A stretch of DNA of 64,000 bases from Bradyrhizobium sp. Rc3b. GTDB taxonomy: Bacteria; Pseudomonadota; Alphaproteobacteria; Rhizobiales; Xanthobacteraceae. The notes under the pieces are model-generated. The model ran no database searches. It worked only from the letters and a program-made list of their open reading frames with translations, and was not told the DNA's origin. The position numbers and the translations under genes were made by a program. Positions 26,123 to 33,105 of the stretch are shown piece after piece (position 1 is the stretch's first letter; every line of letters begins with the position of its first letter). Where the stretch lies: the NCBI RefSeq assembly GCF_900114915.1, contig NZ_FOUS01000010.1, forward strand, positions 62,001-126,000. The letters run 5' to 3'.

Positions 26123-26129
26123 AAGCGCA

Positions 26130-26900
26130 CTACCGATGCGGATCGGGATAGGCCAGGCTACGCCAGCCGCTACGATCGAACGGCCGCCACTGGCCTTCCT
26201 TCTGCGCGAGCCGGTCGGCCACCGCATAGACCACGGCGGGATGATGGCCCATGCCGCAATGGCTGCTCTCGACCTCGATGCTCTCGGTCTGGGTGCCCGT
26301 CTTTTCCATGCAGCCCTGCCAGGCGCAGACGCCGTCGGTGCGGCTGAAGATGGCGGTGGTCGGCACCGGCGGCGGAGCGGCAAGCTCGCCGCCGAACCGC
26401 GGATCGACCTCGTCGGACTTCCGACCGCTCGCCCATTCATAGACGCGCCAGGCATTGGTCGAACGGGGATTGCCGGCGAAGGGACTGCCGAGCGTGATCA
26501 CCTGGCGCACGCGGTCGGGCATCATCTTGGCGAGCTGGCGGGCATAGAGGCCGCCGAGGCTCCAGCCGACCAGGCTGATCTTGCGGCCATGGGTGTCGCT
26601 GAGCTCCTCGACCAGATCTACCATGGCATGCTGCACGCCCTCGCGCAGACCATAGTTGCGGCCCTGGCGCCAACCGCTCACCGCATAACCCTTGCTGGTC
26701 AGAAACGTCCGCAACGCACGCGTGGATGCATCCGAGGCCACGAGGCCCGGCAGCACCAGCACCGGATGCCCATCGCCGCGCGGCGCAAGGCTCAGCAGCG
26801 GCAGCGCGCCGAGGAACGCGCCGAACTCGTGGATCGCGCGCCCTTCCAGAAACATCAGTGTTCTCGACGGCGGACGCAGCGTCTGGGCAGTAGCGGTCAT
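26130..26900 (-). CDS. Alpha/beta hydrolase, PHA-cluster esterase-like (paralogue 1)
   Basis: A 256-residue alpha/beta hydrolase with nucleophile Ser114 in GWSLGG and a candidate His in ESSHCGMGHHP near the C-terminus. The segment APRGDGHPVLVLPGLVASD also occurs, slightly changed, in the 39062-39862 gene, so the two are paralogues. No signal peptide is obvious. The ATG at 26900 has AGGGGAAAC upstream; the longer frame has no support. Likely an esterase or lipase, substrate unknown; nearby storage-polymer and lipid genes hint at acyl esters. Confidence 0.8.
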   Translation of the reverse strand: MTATAQTLRPPSRTLMFLEGRAIHEFGAFLGALPLLSLAPRGDGHPVLVLPGLVASDASTRALRTFLTSKGYAVSGWRQGRNYGLREGVQHAMVDLVEELSDTHGRKISLVGWSLGGLYARQLAKMMPDRVRQVITLGSPFAGNPRSTNAWRVYEWASGRKSDEVDPRFGGELAAPPPVPTTAIFSRTDGVCAWQGCMEKTGTQTESIEVESSHCGMGHHPAVVYAVADRLAQKEGQWRPFDRSGWRSLAYPDPHR

Positions 26901-27088
26901 CAATGTTTCCCCTGAGAAGACGCCGGGCGCGATGCCGGCAAATGGGCATGAATTCCAATACGCCGGCTTCTTGATCGTTCCGCAGTGCAGCATGAATCAG
27001 CTAGGCGGCCGGTTCCCGACATTCAAGCGGGAGAGTCGCGGGGCGACAATAGGCCCGCGCGTTAATGCTAACGTCCGTGACGCAAAAG

Positions 27089-28375
27089 TCACAGCAATCG
27101 GAGCAGGTATTCTACGGAGTAGAGCACCAGCCCGGCGAGCCCACCGATCAGCGAACCGTTGAAGCGGATGTATTGCAGGTCGCGCCCGATGTTGATTTCG
27201 ATCAGCGAAATCAACTGCGCCATGTCCCACGCCTTGACCTGGTCGGAGATGAAGATGGAGACGCCGCTTTTCTGGTCGGCGACGAAGCTGCGCAGCACCG
27301 TTACCAGCCCCTTGTTGATCTCGCCGCGCAGCTCGGCATCGCCCGCGAGCGCTTCTCCTGCGGCGACGAACATGCCGGCGAGATGATGCTGCAGCACCTG
27401 CGTCTCGCCGCTCGCGCTGCGCTCGATGAAAGAGCGCGTGTTGGCCCAGACGGTGCGGGCGAGATCGGCAAGCTCGGGCCGCGCAAGCAGATCGCGCTTC
27501 AGCCCGTCGATCCGGTCGATATAGGCCTGATCGGTGCCGAGCCGGTCGACGAAGCTCAGCACCATGCGATCGAACTCGCCGCGGAACGGATGTTTGGGAT
27601 CGCTGCGCACTTCATTGAAGAAGGCGGTGGCGGACGCCACGATCTTGTTCACCAGAAACTTGTCCGCGCGATAGAGCCGCAGCAGGGTTGGCAATTCCGC
27701 GCGCACTTTCTCCCGGATCATCCCCATCGTCTCTTTCTGGTTCAGCGTCTCGTGCATCACGCGCAGGAGATCGTCGAACAGGATCTGATGGCGTCCCTCC
27801 GCCACGAAGCCGCGCAACGTGCCGGCCGCGAGCGGGGCGAGGTCGATGGCCTGGAGCTGCGAAGACATGCGGCGGATGATGAAGGTCATCAGGCCCGAGC
27901 TCTCCGTCGCCGAGACGGCTTCCGGCAACAGGCGGAGCGCGAAGCGCGCGAGATCGTCGCTGCGCTTGCGGTCGCGCAGCCAGTCGGCGACGAAGGAGCC
28001 GAAATCGATCTCCTTCAGCTTGGCCTCGACCGGACCGGCCTCGAGGAAATGCACCTGGATGAATTCGCCGAGCTTGTCGGCGATCCGGGCCTGGTTGCTC
28101 TGGATGATCGCGGTATGCGGGATCGGCAGGCCGAGCGGCCGCTTGAACAGCGCGACCACGGCATACCAGTCGGCAAGCCCGCCGATGGTCGCGGCTTCCG
28201 CGAAGGCGGCGATGAAGCCGAACACGGGATGCACCGGCAGCAGCCATTTCGCGACGATGAAGAGCAGAAGCGTCGCGGCCAAGACCAGCGTCGCCAGCGC
28301 CTTCACGCGGCGCAGCTCGGCCGCGCGTTCGGCATCGCCGGGAGTGTCGAAGGAGAAGGTGGCGGGTGCATTCAT
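27089..28375 (-). CDS. DUF445-family membrane protein
   Basis: A 428-residue protein of the DUF445/YjiN group. An N-terminal membrane segment (ATLVLAATLLLFIVAKWLL) is followed by FIAAFAEAATIGGLADWYAVVALFKRPLG, the family signature, then a long helical region, and a C-terminal hydrophobic segment (GSLIGGLAGLVLYSVEYLL). It probably sits in the inner membrane with the middle part on one face. Function is not known for the family. It stands alone, flanked by a lipase-like gene and a repeat element, with no operon partner. Confidence 0.85.
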   Translation of the reverse strand: MNAPATFSFDTPGDAERAAELRRVKALATLVLAATLLLFIVAKWLLPVHPVFGFIAAFAEAATIGGLADWYAVVALFKRPLGLPIPHTAIIQSNQARIADKLGEFIQVHFLEAGPVEAKLKEIDFGSFVADWLRDRKRSDDLARFALRLLPEAVSATESSGLMTFIIRRMSSQLQAIDLAPLAAGTLRGFVAEGRHQILFDDLLRVMHETLNQKETMGMIREKVRAELPTLLRLYRADKFLVNKIVASATAFFNEVRSDPKHPFRGEFDRMVLSFVDRLGTDQAYIDRIDGLKRDLLARPELADLARTVWANTRSFIERSASGETQVLQHHLAGMFVAAGEALAGDAELRGEINKGLVTVLRSFVADQKSGVSIFISDQVKAWDMAQLISLIEINIGRDLQYIRFNGSLIGGLAGLVLYSVEYLLRLL

Positions 28376-28391
28376 GACGGATGGGAGATTA

Positions 28392-28513
28392 CGTCATTCC
28401 GGGGCGATGCGAAGCATCGAACTATGGTGCGCTCTTGCGCACCTGAGAAGCTCGAGATTCTCTGGTGCGCAATTGCGCACCAGAGTTCGCCCTTCGGGCG
28501 CCCCGGAATGACG
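28392..28513. repeat. Palindromic repeat element (type D)
   Basis: Outer arms CGTCATTCCGGGGC (28392-28405) and GCCCCGGAATGACG (ending at 28513) enclose two further hairpins, including CTGGTGCGCAATTGCGCACCAG-like symmetry near 28464-28485. The same outer arms recur at 36367-36448. It lies upstream of the DUF445 gene. Confidence 0.75.
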
Positions 28514-28546
28514 GTCAGTCACAATGACGACAGCGCAGAAACAAAA

Positions 28547-28564
28547 GGCCCGCCGAAGCGGGCC
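28547..28564 (-). terminator. Rho-independent terminator of the phasin gene
   Basis: GGCCCGC and GCGGGCC form a 7-bp stem with a CGAA/TTCG tetraloop. On the minus strand TTTTGT follows the stem. It lies about 30 bp after the phasin stop. Confidence 0.75.
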
Positions 28565-28595
28565 TCAAATTTCAGTTTTCACTCAGGGCGCCGGA

Positions 28596-29051
28596 TCAGG
28601 CGGTCTTGTTGTAGACCTTGGCAAAATTGTCCTGAGCGGACTTCGCACCGTTGGCGGCGAGCTGGCCGAAATAGTCGGCGGTCGCCTTGGCACGCGAGAC
28701 GAACACTTCGCCGCGGGCGCGGAGCAGGCTCGACTGGATCTCGACGGCTTCGCTGACCGACTTGGCGGAAGCAAGCTTGTCGATGCCGGCGAAGAACGCC
28801 TGGGCGTCGTCATAGATCGCCTGCTGGATGTTGCGGCTGATCTTGCCGGCCTCAGCGACGGATTCGGTCACCGCGTTCTCGACGGCGGCGGTCACGCGCT
28901 CGGAGCCTGCGAAGGCCTCGGCAGCACGATCCTTGGCGGTGTTGGCGGTCTTCTTGACGAACTCGCGGGCGGCCTCGGGAACTTCCAGATTCTGGATGTT
29001 CTTGAAAGCGTCCTTGAAGCCCTCGAAAGCGGTGTTGGTTTCAGTGGTCAT
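28596..29051 (-). CDS. Phasin, PHA granule-coating protein
   Basis: A 151-residue helical protein of the Phasin_2 type: FEGFKDAFKNIQNLEVPEAAREFV at the N-terminus and AEAVEIQSS-like amphipathic helices (SVSEAVEIQSSLLRARGEVFVSRAKATADYF) in the second half. Phasins coat polyhydroxyalkanoate granules in the cytoplasm and control their size and number. The gene has its own promoter with a palindrome (29145-29162) and its own terminator, so it is expressed as a single gene. A PHA synthase lies about 0.8 kb upstream, which supports the assignment. Confidence 0.88.
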   Translation of the reverse strand: MTTETNTAFEGFKDAFKNIQNLEVPEAAREFVKKTANTAKDRAAEAFAGSERVTAAVENAVTESVAEAGKISRNIQQAIYDDAQAFFAGIDKLASAKSVSEAVEIQSSLLRARGEVFVSRAKATADYFGQLAANGAKSAQDNFAKVYNKTA

Positions 29052-29144
29052 GGGGTTCTCTCCATCCTCATTGGTTTGAGCTATGGGCTCACCCCGTCCG
29101 CATTGGCCCGGGGCACGGCTTATATGGCATAGTTAATTGTGCGA

Positions 29145-29162
29145 TGCAATATTCATATTGCA
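29145..29162 (-). promoter_or_regulatory. Palindrome over the phasin -35 region, possible PhaR site
   Basis: TGCAATAT-TC-ATATTGCA is a perfect 8-bp inverted repeat, with more TGC/GCA motifs on both sides. On the minus strand TTGCAT at its edge and ATATAA about 18 bases on form a plausible promoter, 94 bp upstream of the phasin start. PHA-responsive PhaR repressors bind TGC-rich palindromes at phasin promoters, so this is a candidate site; no phaR gene lies in the window. Confidence 0.5.
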
Positions 29163-29269
29163 CTGCGATATCACGAAACTGTGAACAGCCTTAACGGGCG
29201 GCAATCTGATGCCTCCCTGGCCAAGCGGGTTCCCTAGAGTGGTCGGACCGCGGTGGCTGGACGGCGGTC

Positions 29270-29863
29270 CTAGTGCTGGACGGCGCCTGGCAGCCCGTAG
29301 GCCTCCATCTGGGCCTGGACCTGCGCGATGTTGTGGCCGAGCACGACGATGTCGTGGGTCTTGCCGTTGACGTCCCGGACATGGTCGCGCAGCAGCGCTT
29401 CGGCCTTGAAACCGAGGCTCTCGAACACGGCGATCGCAGCCTGCTGGTCGACCGTCATCTGAACCGAAAGTTTCTCCAGGCCCGCGCCGAGCGCGAGCGC
29501 GAAGGTCTCCTGCGACAGCGCCCGCCCTACCCCCTTCCCGCGAACGTCGAGCGAGACGACCATGCGGATCTCGCCGACATGGGGTGACCAGGAGTGCGGA
29601 TCGCGCACCAGCGTGCCGCAGCCGACGACCTTACCGTCCCTAACCGCAAGCAGGCTCGTAATCGCGCCACGCTCGATCTCCTTGACCCAGGCCGACAGCA
29701 CCTTCGGTTCGCTGATATTGCGCGGCAAAAACAGCAAATCGTGGGTCGGCAGGCCTTTGCCGAAGGCGAGCACCGCGGCTTCATCCGCGGGCGACATCAG
29801 GCGAATCTCGATATCGCCGGCGTCGGTCTTGACGTGGCGCGGATACGAACGCTGCTCGCTCAT
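29270..29863 (-). CDS. GNAT-family N-acetyltransferase
   Basis: A 197-residue acetyl-CoA-dependent acetyltransferase. The core VGEIRMVVSLDVRGKGVGRALSQETFALA contains the acetyl-CoA loop (RGKGVGRAL), and VDQQAAIAVFESLGFKAEALL is the typical C-terminal strand-helix. Its ATG at 29863 overlaps the phaC stop (ATGA), with GGAAGAG upstream, so translation is coupled to the PHA synthase gene. Whether it acetylates a protein of the PHA machinery or a small molecule is unknown; the coupling is the main clue. Confidence 0.82.
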   Translation of the reverse strand: MSEQRSYPRHVKTDAGDIEIRLMSPADEAAVLAFGKGLPTHDLLFLPRNISEPKVLSAWVKEIERGAITSLLAVRDGKVVGCGTLVRDPHSWSPHVGEIRMVVSLDVRGKGVGRALSQETFALALGAGLEKLSVQMTVDQQAAIAVFESLGFKAEALLRDHVRDVNGKTHDIVVLGHNIAQVQAQMEAYGLPGAVQH

Positions 29864-30942
29864 GTCGATCTCTTCCCTAGCCAGGAATCCAGTTTCGGCC
29901 ATAGCCGCTTGACGGCGTTGGCTCCTGCGACGAGCGAGACGTGACCGCCCTTCAGCATCACCTCTTCCTTGTCCGCAGAACCAATCTTCGCGATCAGGTG
30001 CTTGGCGGCCTCATACGGCACGATGTGATCGTGCTCGGCCACCGCATGCAGGATCGGCACCTTGATATTGTCGAGCTTCGCAGGCCGGCCGCCGACCGAC
30101 ATGGTGTCGTTGAACAGCTTGTTGTCCCACATCAGGTCCTTGGTGATGGCGCGGAAATACTCGCCAGCCAGCGGCAGTGTGTCGGTCGCCCAGCGGTCGA
30201 ACATGCGGTACGACTTGACGAATTCGTCGTTCCAGATGTTTTCCCAGAGCTGGATCTGGCTGACCGTGCGCGAGGCCGGACGCAACATCTCGAACGAGGA
30301 CAGGATCATCTCCGGCGGCACGTTGCCGACACTGTCGACGAGATGGTCGACGTCGAAATAGCGACGGTCGGAGAAGTTCGAGAACAGCTTCATCTCTCGG
30401 AAGTCGATCGGCGTGGTGAAGCAGATCAAATTCTTCATCGGCCCGTCCTTGTGGATCGCGCCGTAGAGCAGCGACAGCACGCCGCCGAAGCAATAGCCGA
30501 TGACCGAGACGTCCTGCTCGCCGGAATCGGCTTGCACCCGGCGGACGCAATCCGGGATGAAGTCGAGGACATAGTCCTCCATCCGCAGGCTCTTCTCCTC
30601 CGGCCGTGGCGCGCTCCAGTCGAGCATATAGACGTCGTAACCGCGCTTGAGCAGGAATTCGATAAAGCTCTGGCCGGGCACGAGGTCGAGGATGTAGCCG
30701 CGGTTGGTGGTCGCCATCACGATCAGCACCGGCACACGGTAGATCTCGTCCGACATCGGCCGATAGTGATAGAGGCTCATCGTGCCGCGCGAATGCAGCA
30801 CATCCTTAGGCGTCGATCCAAGTGACGGCCCCGAGGTCGAGAAATATTCGACGCCCTTGATGCTGCGCTGGATGGCGCGCTGCACCTCGGATTGGATGCG
30901 TTCCGGGATAGATGCGAAATCAAGTCCGGGAGCTGCATTCAT
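29860..30942 (-). CDS. phaC: Class III-type polyhydroxyalkanoate synthase PhaC
   Basis: A 360-residue alpha/beta-fold synthase that polymerises 3-hydroxyacyl-CoA into PHA at the granule surface. GYCFGG is the lipase-like box with nucleophile Cys151; Asp in AEHDHIVP and His in KGGHVSLVAG complete the triad. The short length and Cys position match class III synthases (Cys149 in the Allochromatium enzyme), which need a PhaE subunit; the gene upstream overlaps by 4 bp and looks like a small PhaE relative. The GNAT gene overlaps its stop. Other PHA synthases probably exist elsewhere in such a genome. Confidence 0.9.
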   Translation of the reverse strand: MNAAPGLDFASIPERIQSEVQRAIQRSIKGVEYFSTSGPSLGSTPKDVLHSRGTMSLYHYRPMSDEIYRVPVLIVMATTNRGYILDLVPGQSFIEFLLKRGYDVYMLDWSAPRPEEKSLRMEDYVLDFIPDCVRRVQADSGEQDVSVIGYCFGGVLSLLYGAIHKDGPMKNLICFTTPIDFREMKLFSNFSDRRYFDVDHLVDSVGNVPPEMILSSFEMLRPASRTVSQIQLWENIWNDEFVKSYRMFDRWATDTLPLAGEYFRAITKDLMWDNKLFNDTMSVGGRPAKLDNIKVPILHAVAEHDHIVPYEAAKHLIAKIGSADKEEVMLKGGHVSLVAGANAVKRLWPKLDSWLGKRST

Positions 30943-31322
30943 GCCTGCTCTCCGCCCTCAGACGGCGGACGCTTGGTGCGTGGCGGCCGCAATGCGGAAT
31001 CGGCCCCCTGAGACACGCCGGCACTTGCAGCCATCTGACTCAGCAGCGACTTGATCTCACCGATCTGGCCTTCGATAGCTTGCAGCCTTTCGGCAAGGCC
31101 TGTGACCTGCTCCCGGCTCGGCAGGTTCATGGAGACCAGATACTTCTCCATGAGTTCGCCGAGTTGCTTCTGAGCACCTGCAGCAACTCCCCCCGCACGG
31201 TTCATCGCCTGCGAAAACTCGGGTGACGACATGGCCTGGTTGGCGAAGGAGTTGAACCCCTTCTCCATCTCACCGACCATCTTTTGCCACATGGCGACCG
31301 GGTCATTGGTCTTGTCGGTCAT
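30939..31322 (-). CDS. Small PhaE/PhaR-like PHA synthase subunit
   Basis: A 127-residue, largely helical protein (DPVAMWQKMVGEMEKGFNSFANQAM; QKQLGELMEKYLVSMNLPSREQVTGLAERLQAIEGQIGEIKSLL). The MNLPSREQVTGLAERLQAIE segment is like the C-terminal part of PhaE and of Bacillus PhaR, the obligate partners of class III and IV synthases. It is much shorter than typical PhaE. Its stop overlaps the phaC start (ATGA). The ATG at 31322 has a GGAGGA box. Assignment rests on this motif plus position; a phasin-like or poly-helical accessory protein is the alternative. Confidence 0.72.
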   Translation of the reverse strand: MTDKTNDPVAMWQKMVGEMEKGFNSFANQAMSSPEFSQAMNRAGGVAAGAQKQLGELMEKYLVSMNLPSREQVTGLAERLQAIEGQIGEIKSLLSQMAASAGVSQGADSALRPPRTKRPPSEGGEQA

Positions 31323-31388
31323 CGGCGTCCTCCAGATGTCGAGAGCTTCGATGCCCTTCTTTTTCCGCCATACCACACCGTTGCGCCG

Positions 31389-31404
31389 TGCCGGTCAACC
31401 GGCA
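31389..31404. promoter_or_regulatory. Palindrome between the divergent PHA operon and a hydrolase gene
   Basis: TGCCGGT-CA-ACCGGCA is a perfect 7-bp inverted repeat with a 2-base centre, 67 bp upstream of the PhaE-like start and 85 bp upstream of the rightward GTG. It may be an operator for one or both units. Confidence 0.35.
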
Positions 31405-31489
31405 AGCAGCGGCTCGGTGCCGCGTGCGGCTTTCATTGCAACGGGAAACCGTGCGATACAGCATCAGTCAAACGCTTGAGGGAACGCCT

Positions 31490-32404
31490 GTGACGACCCA
31501 TCAGCCGCCCCAGACCGTCCGCGCCAACGGCATCGACATCTGCTACGAGATTTTTGGCAACGACAATGCCGAGCCGCTGCTGCTGATCATGGGATTAGGC
31601 GCCCAGATGATCCATTGGGACGATGCGTTCTGCGAGCAGCTTGCCGCACGCGGCTTCCGCGTGATCCGCTTCGACAATCGCGACATCGGCAAGTCGAGCC
31701 ATCTGACGGGCGGCAAGCGGTTGACGCCACTCGAGCTGCTCAAGCTACGCTTCTTCAGGATTCCCGTCGCCGCGACTTACAAGCTGATCGACATGGCGAA
31801 AGACACGGTCGGGCTGATGGACGCGCTCGGCATCAAGTCGGCGCATCTTGTCGGTGCGTCCATGGGCGGAATGATCGCGCAGGAGGTGACGCTGTCGTTC
31901 CCGCAGCGCGTGCGCTCGCTGACCTCGATCATGTCGACGACAGGCAATCCGCGCGTGCCGCCGCCGACGCGCGAGGCCGCCGCAATGCTGATGGCTCCGC
32001 CGCCGCGCAGCAAGGAAGAGTTCATCGTCCGCTACGGCCAAACCTGGAAGGTGCTGCGCGCCGGACATTTTCCGGAGGAGGAAGCGCTCGATCCTGAACG
32101 CGCCGAGCGCGTGTTCGCGCGCGGGCTCAATCCAGCCGGCGTCGGCCGCCAGCTCCGCGCCGTGCTGGCGTCCGGCAGTCGCAAGGAAAGGCTGCACGCC
32201 GTGCAGGCGCCGACGCTGGTCATTCACGGCACCGTCGACCCGCTGGTGCGGCCCGAGGGCGGCAAGGACACGGCGGCGTCAATCCCGAACGCAAAACTGT
32301 TGATGATCGAGGGCATGGGCCACGCGCTGCCGATGCGGTTCTGGCCCGAGATCATTGGCGCCATCGACAAGCACGCGCATGGCGCGGCCGCGCAGGCGGC
32401 TTAA
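31490..32404 (+). CDS. Alpha/beta hydrolase
   Basis: A 304-residue single-domain hydrolase. NGIDICYEIFG opens the fold, MGLGAQMIHWDD holds the oxyanion region, Ser124 in GASMGG is the nucleophile, DPLV carries the acid and GMGHALP the histidine. The GTG at 31490 has GAGGGAA upstream; an earlier ATG would add about 34 residues of non-homologous sequence. It is divergent from the PHA synthase operon and overlaps the convergent methyltransferase-like gene by 4 bp. Substrate not evident. Confidence 0.82.
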   Translation: MTTHQPPQTVRANGIDICYEIFGNDNAEPLLLIMGLGAQMIHWDDAFCEQLAARGFRVIRFDNRDIGKSSHLTGGKRLTPLELLKLRFFRIPVAATYKLIDMAKDTVGLMDALGIKSAHLVGASMGGMIAQEVTLSFPQRVRSLTSIMSTTGNPRVPPPTREAAAMLMAPPPRSKEEFIVRYGQTWKVLRAGHFPEEEALDPERAERVFARGLNPAGVGRQLRAVLASGSRKERLHAVQAPTLVIHGTVDPLVRPEGGKDTAASIPNAKLLMIEGMGHALPMRFWPEIIGAIDKHAHGAAAQAA

Positions 32405-33075
32405 CTCTTCCTCGCCATCCAGATTACGTGGCGCGCGCCGCCGCCTCTGCCGGTGGCGCGGACGGCGACTTCATTGACGTCGAAGCCCGCGCGCTTAAGG
32501 CGCTTGGTGAAGGCGGGATTGGGTCCCGACGACCAGACGGCGAGCACGCCGCCCGGCCGCAGTGCTGTCTTCGCCGCCGCCAGCCCGCTTGCGCTGTAGA
32601 GCGCATCATTGCCTTTGCGGGTCAGCCCCTCGGGGCCGTTGTCGACGTCAAGCAGGATAGCGTCGAAGGCCGCGCTCTTGGCACGGATGACTTCGCCGAC
32701 ATCGGTTTCCCGGATGCTGACCCTGGCATCATCGAGGCTATCGCCGAAGACCTCCGCCATCGGTCCACGTGCCCAGGTGACCACCGCAGGCACGAGCTCG
32801 GAGACCACGATTTTCGCCTTGGCGCCAAGCACCGCCAGCGCTGCACGCAGCGTAAAGCCCATGCCGAGGCCGCCGATCAGGACGACGGGTTTTGCGACCG
32901 TCTCGATCTGCTTCGCCGCGAGCGTTGCGAGCGCGGCCTCCGAGCCCGACAGGCGGTTGTTCATCAGCTCGTTGGTGCCGAGCTTGATGGAAAACTCCTT
33001 GCCCCGCCGCATCAAGCGGAGCTCCTCGTCGGAGCCGGGGATCTTGGCGGTATCGATTTTTTCCCAAGGAATCAT
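32401..33075 (-). CDS. Spermidine-synthase-like SAM-binding protein
   Basis: A 224-residue Rossmann protein resembling the spermidine synthase/spermine-synthase-like group: VVLIGGLGMGFTLRAALAVL is the nucleoside-binding loop, VVSELVPAVVTWA follows, and AILLDVDNGPEGL carries the acidic motif seen in this group. The polyamine-binding acidic residues of true spermidine synthase are not obvious, and no S-adenosylmethionine decarboxylase lies nearby. It could be a methyltransferase or aminopropyltransferase of unknown substrate. It sits alone between two convergent or codirectional genes. Confidence 0.72.
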   Translation of the reverse strand: MIPWEKIDTAKIPGSDEELRLMRRGKEFSIKLGTNELMNNRLSGSEAALATLAAKQIETVAKPVVLIGGLGMGFTLRAALAVLGAKAKIVVSELVPAVVTWARGPMAEVFGDSLDDARVSIRETDVGEVIRAKSAAFDAILLDVDNGPEGLTRKGNDALYSASGLAAAKTALRPGGVLAVWSSGPNPAFTKRLKRAGFDVNEVAVRATGRGGGARHVIWMARKS

Positions 33076-33105
33076 GAGGGACGTTTAGCATGATCGGGCG
33101 AACAA

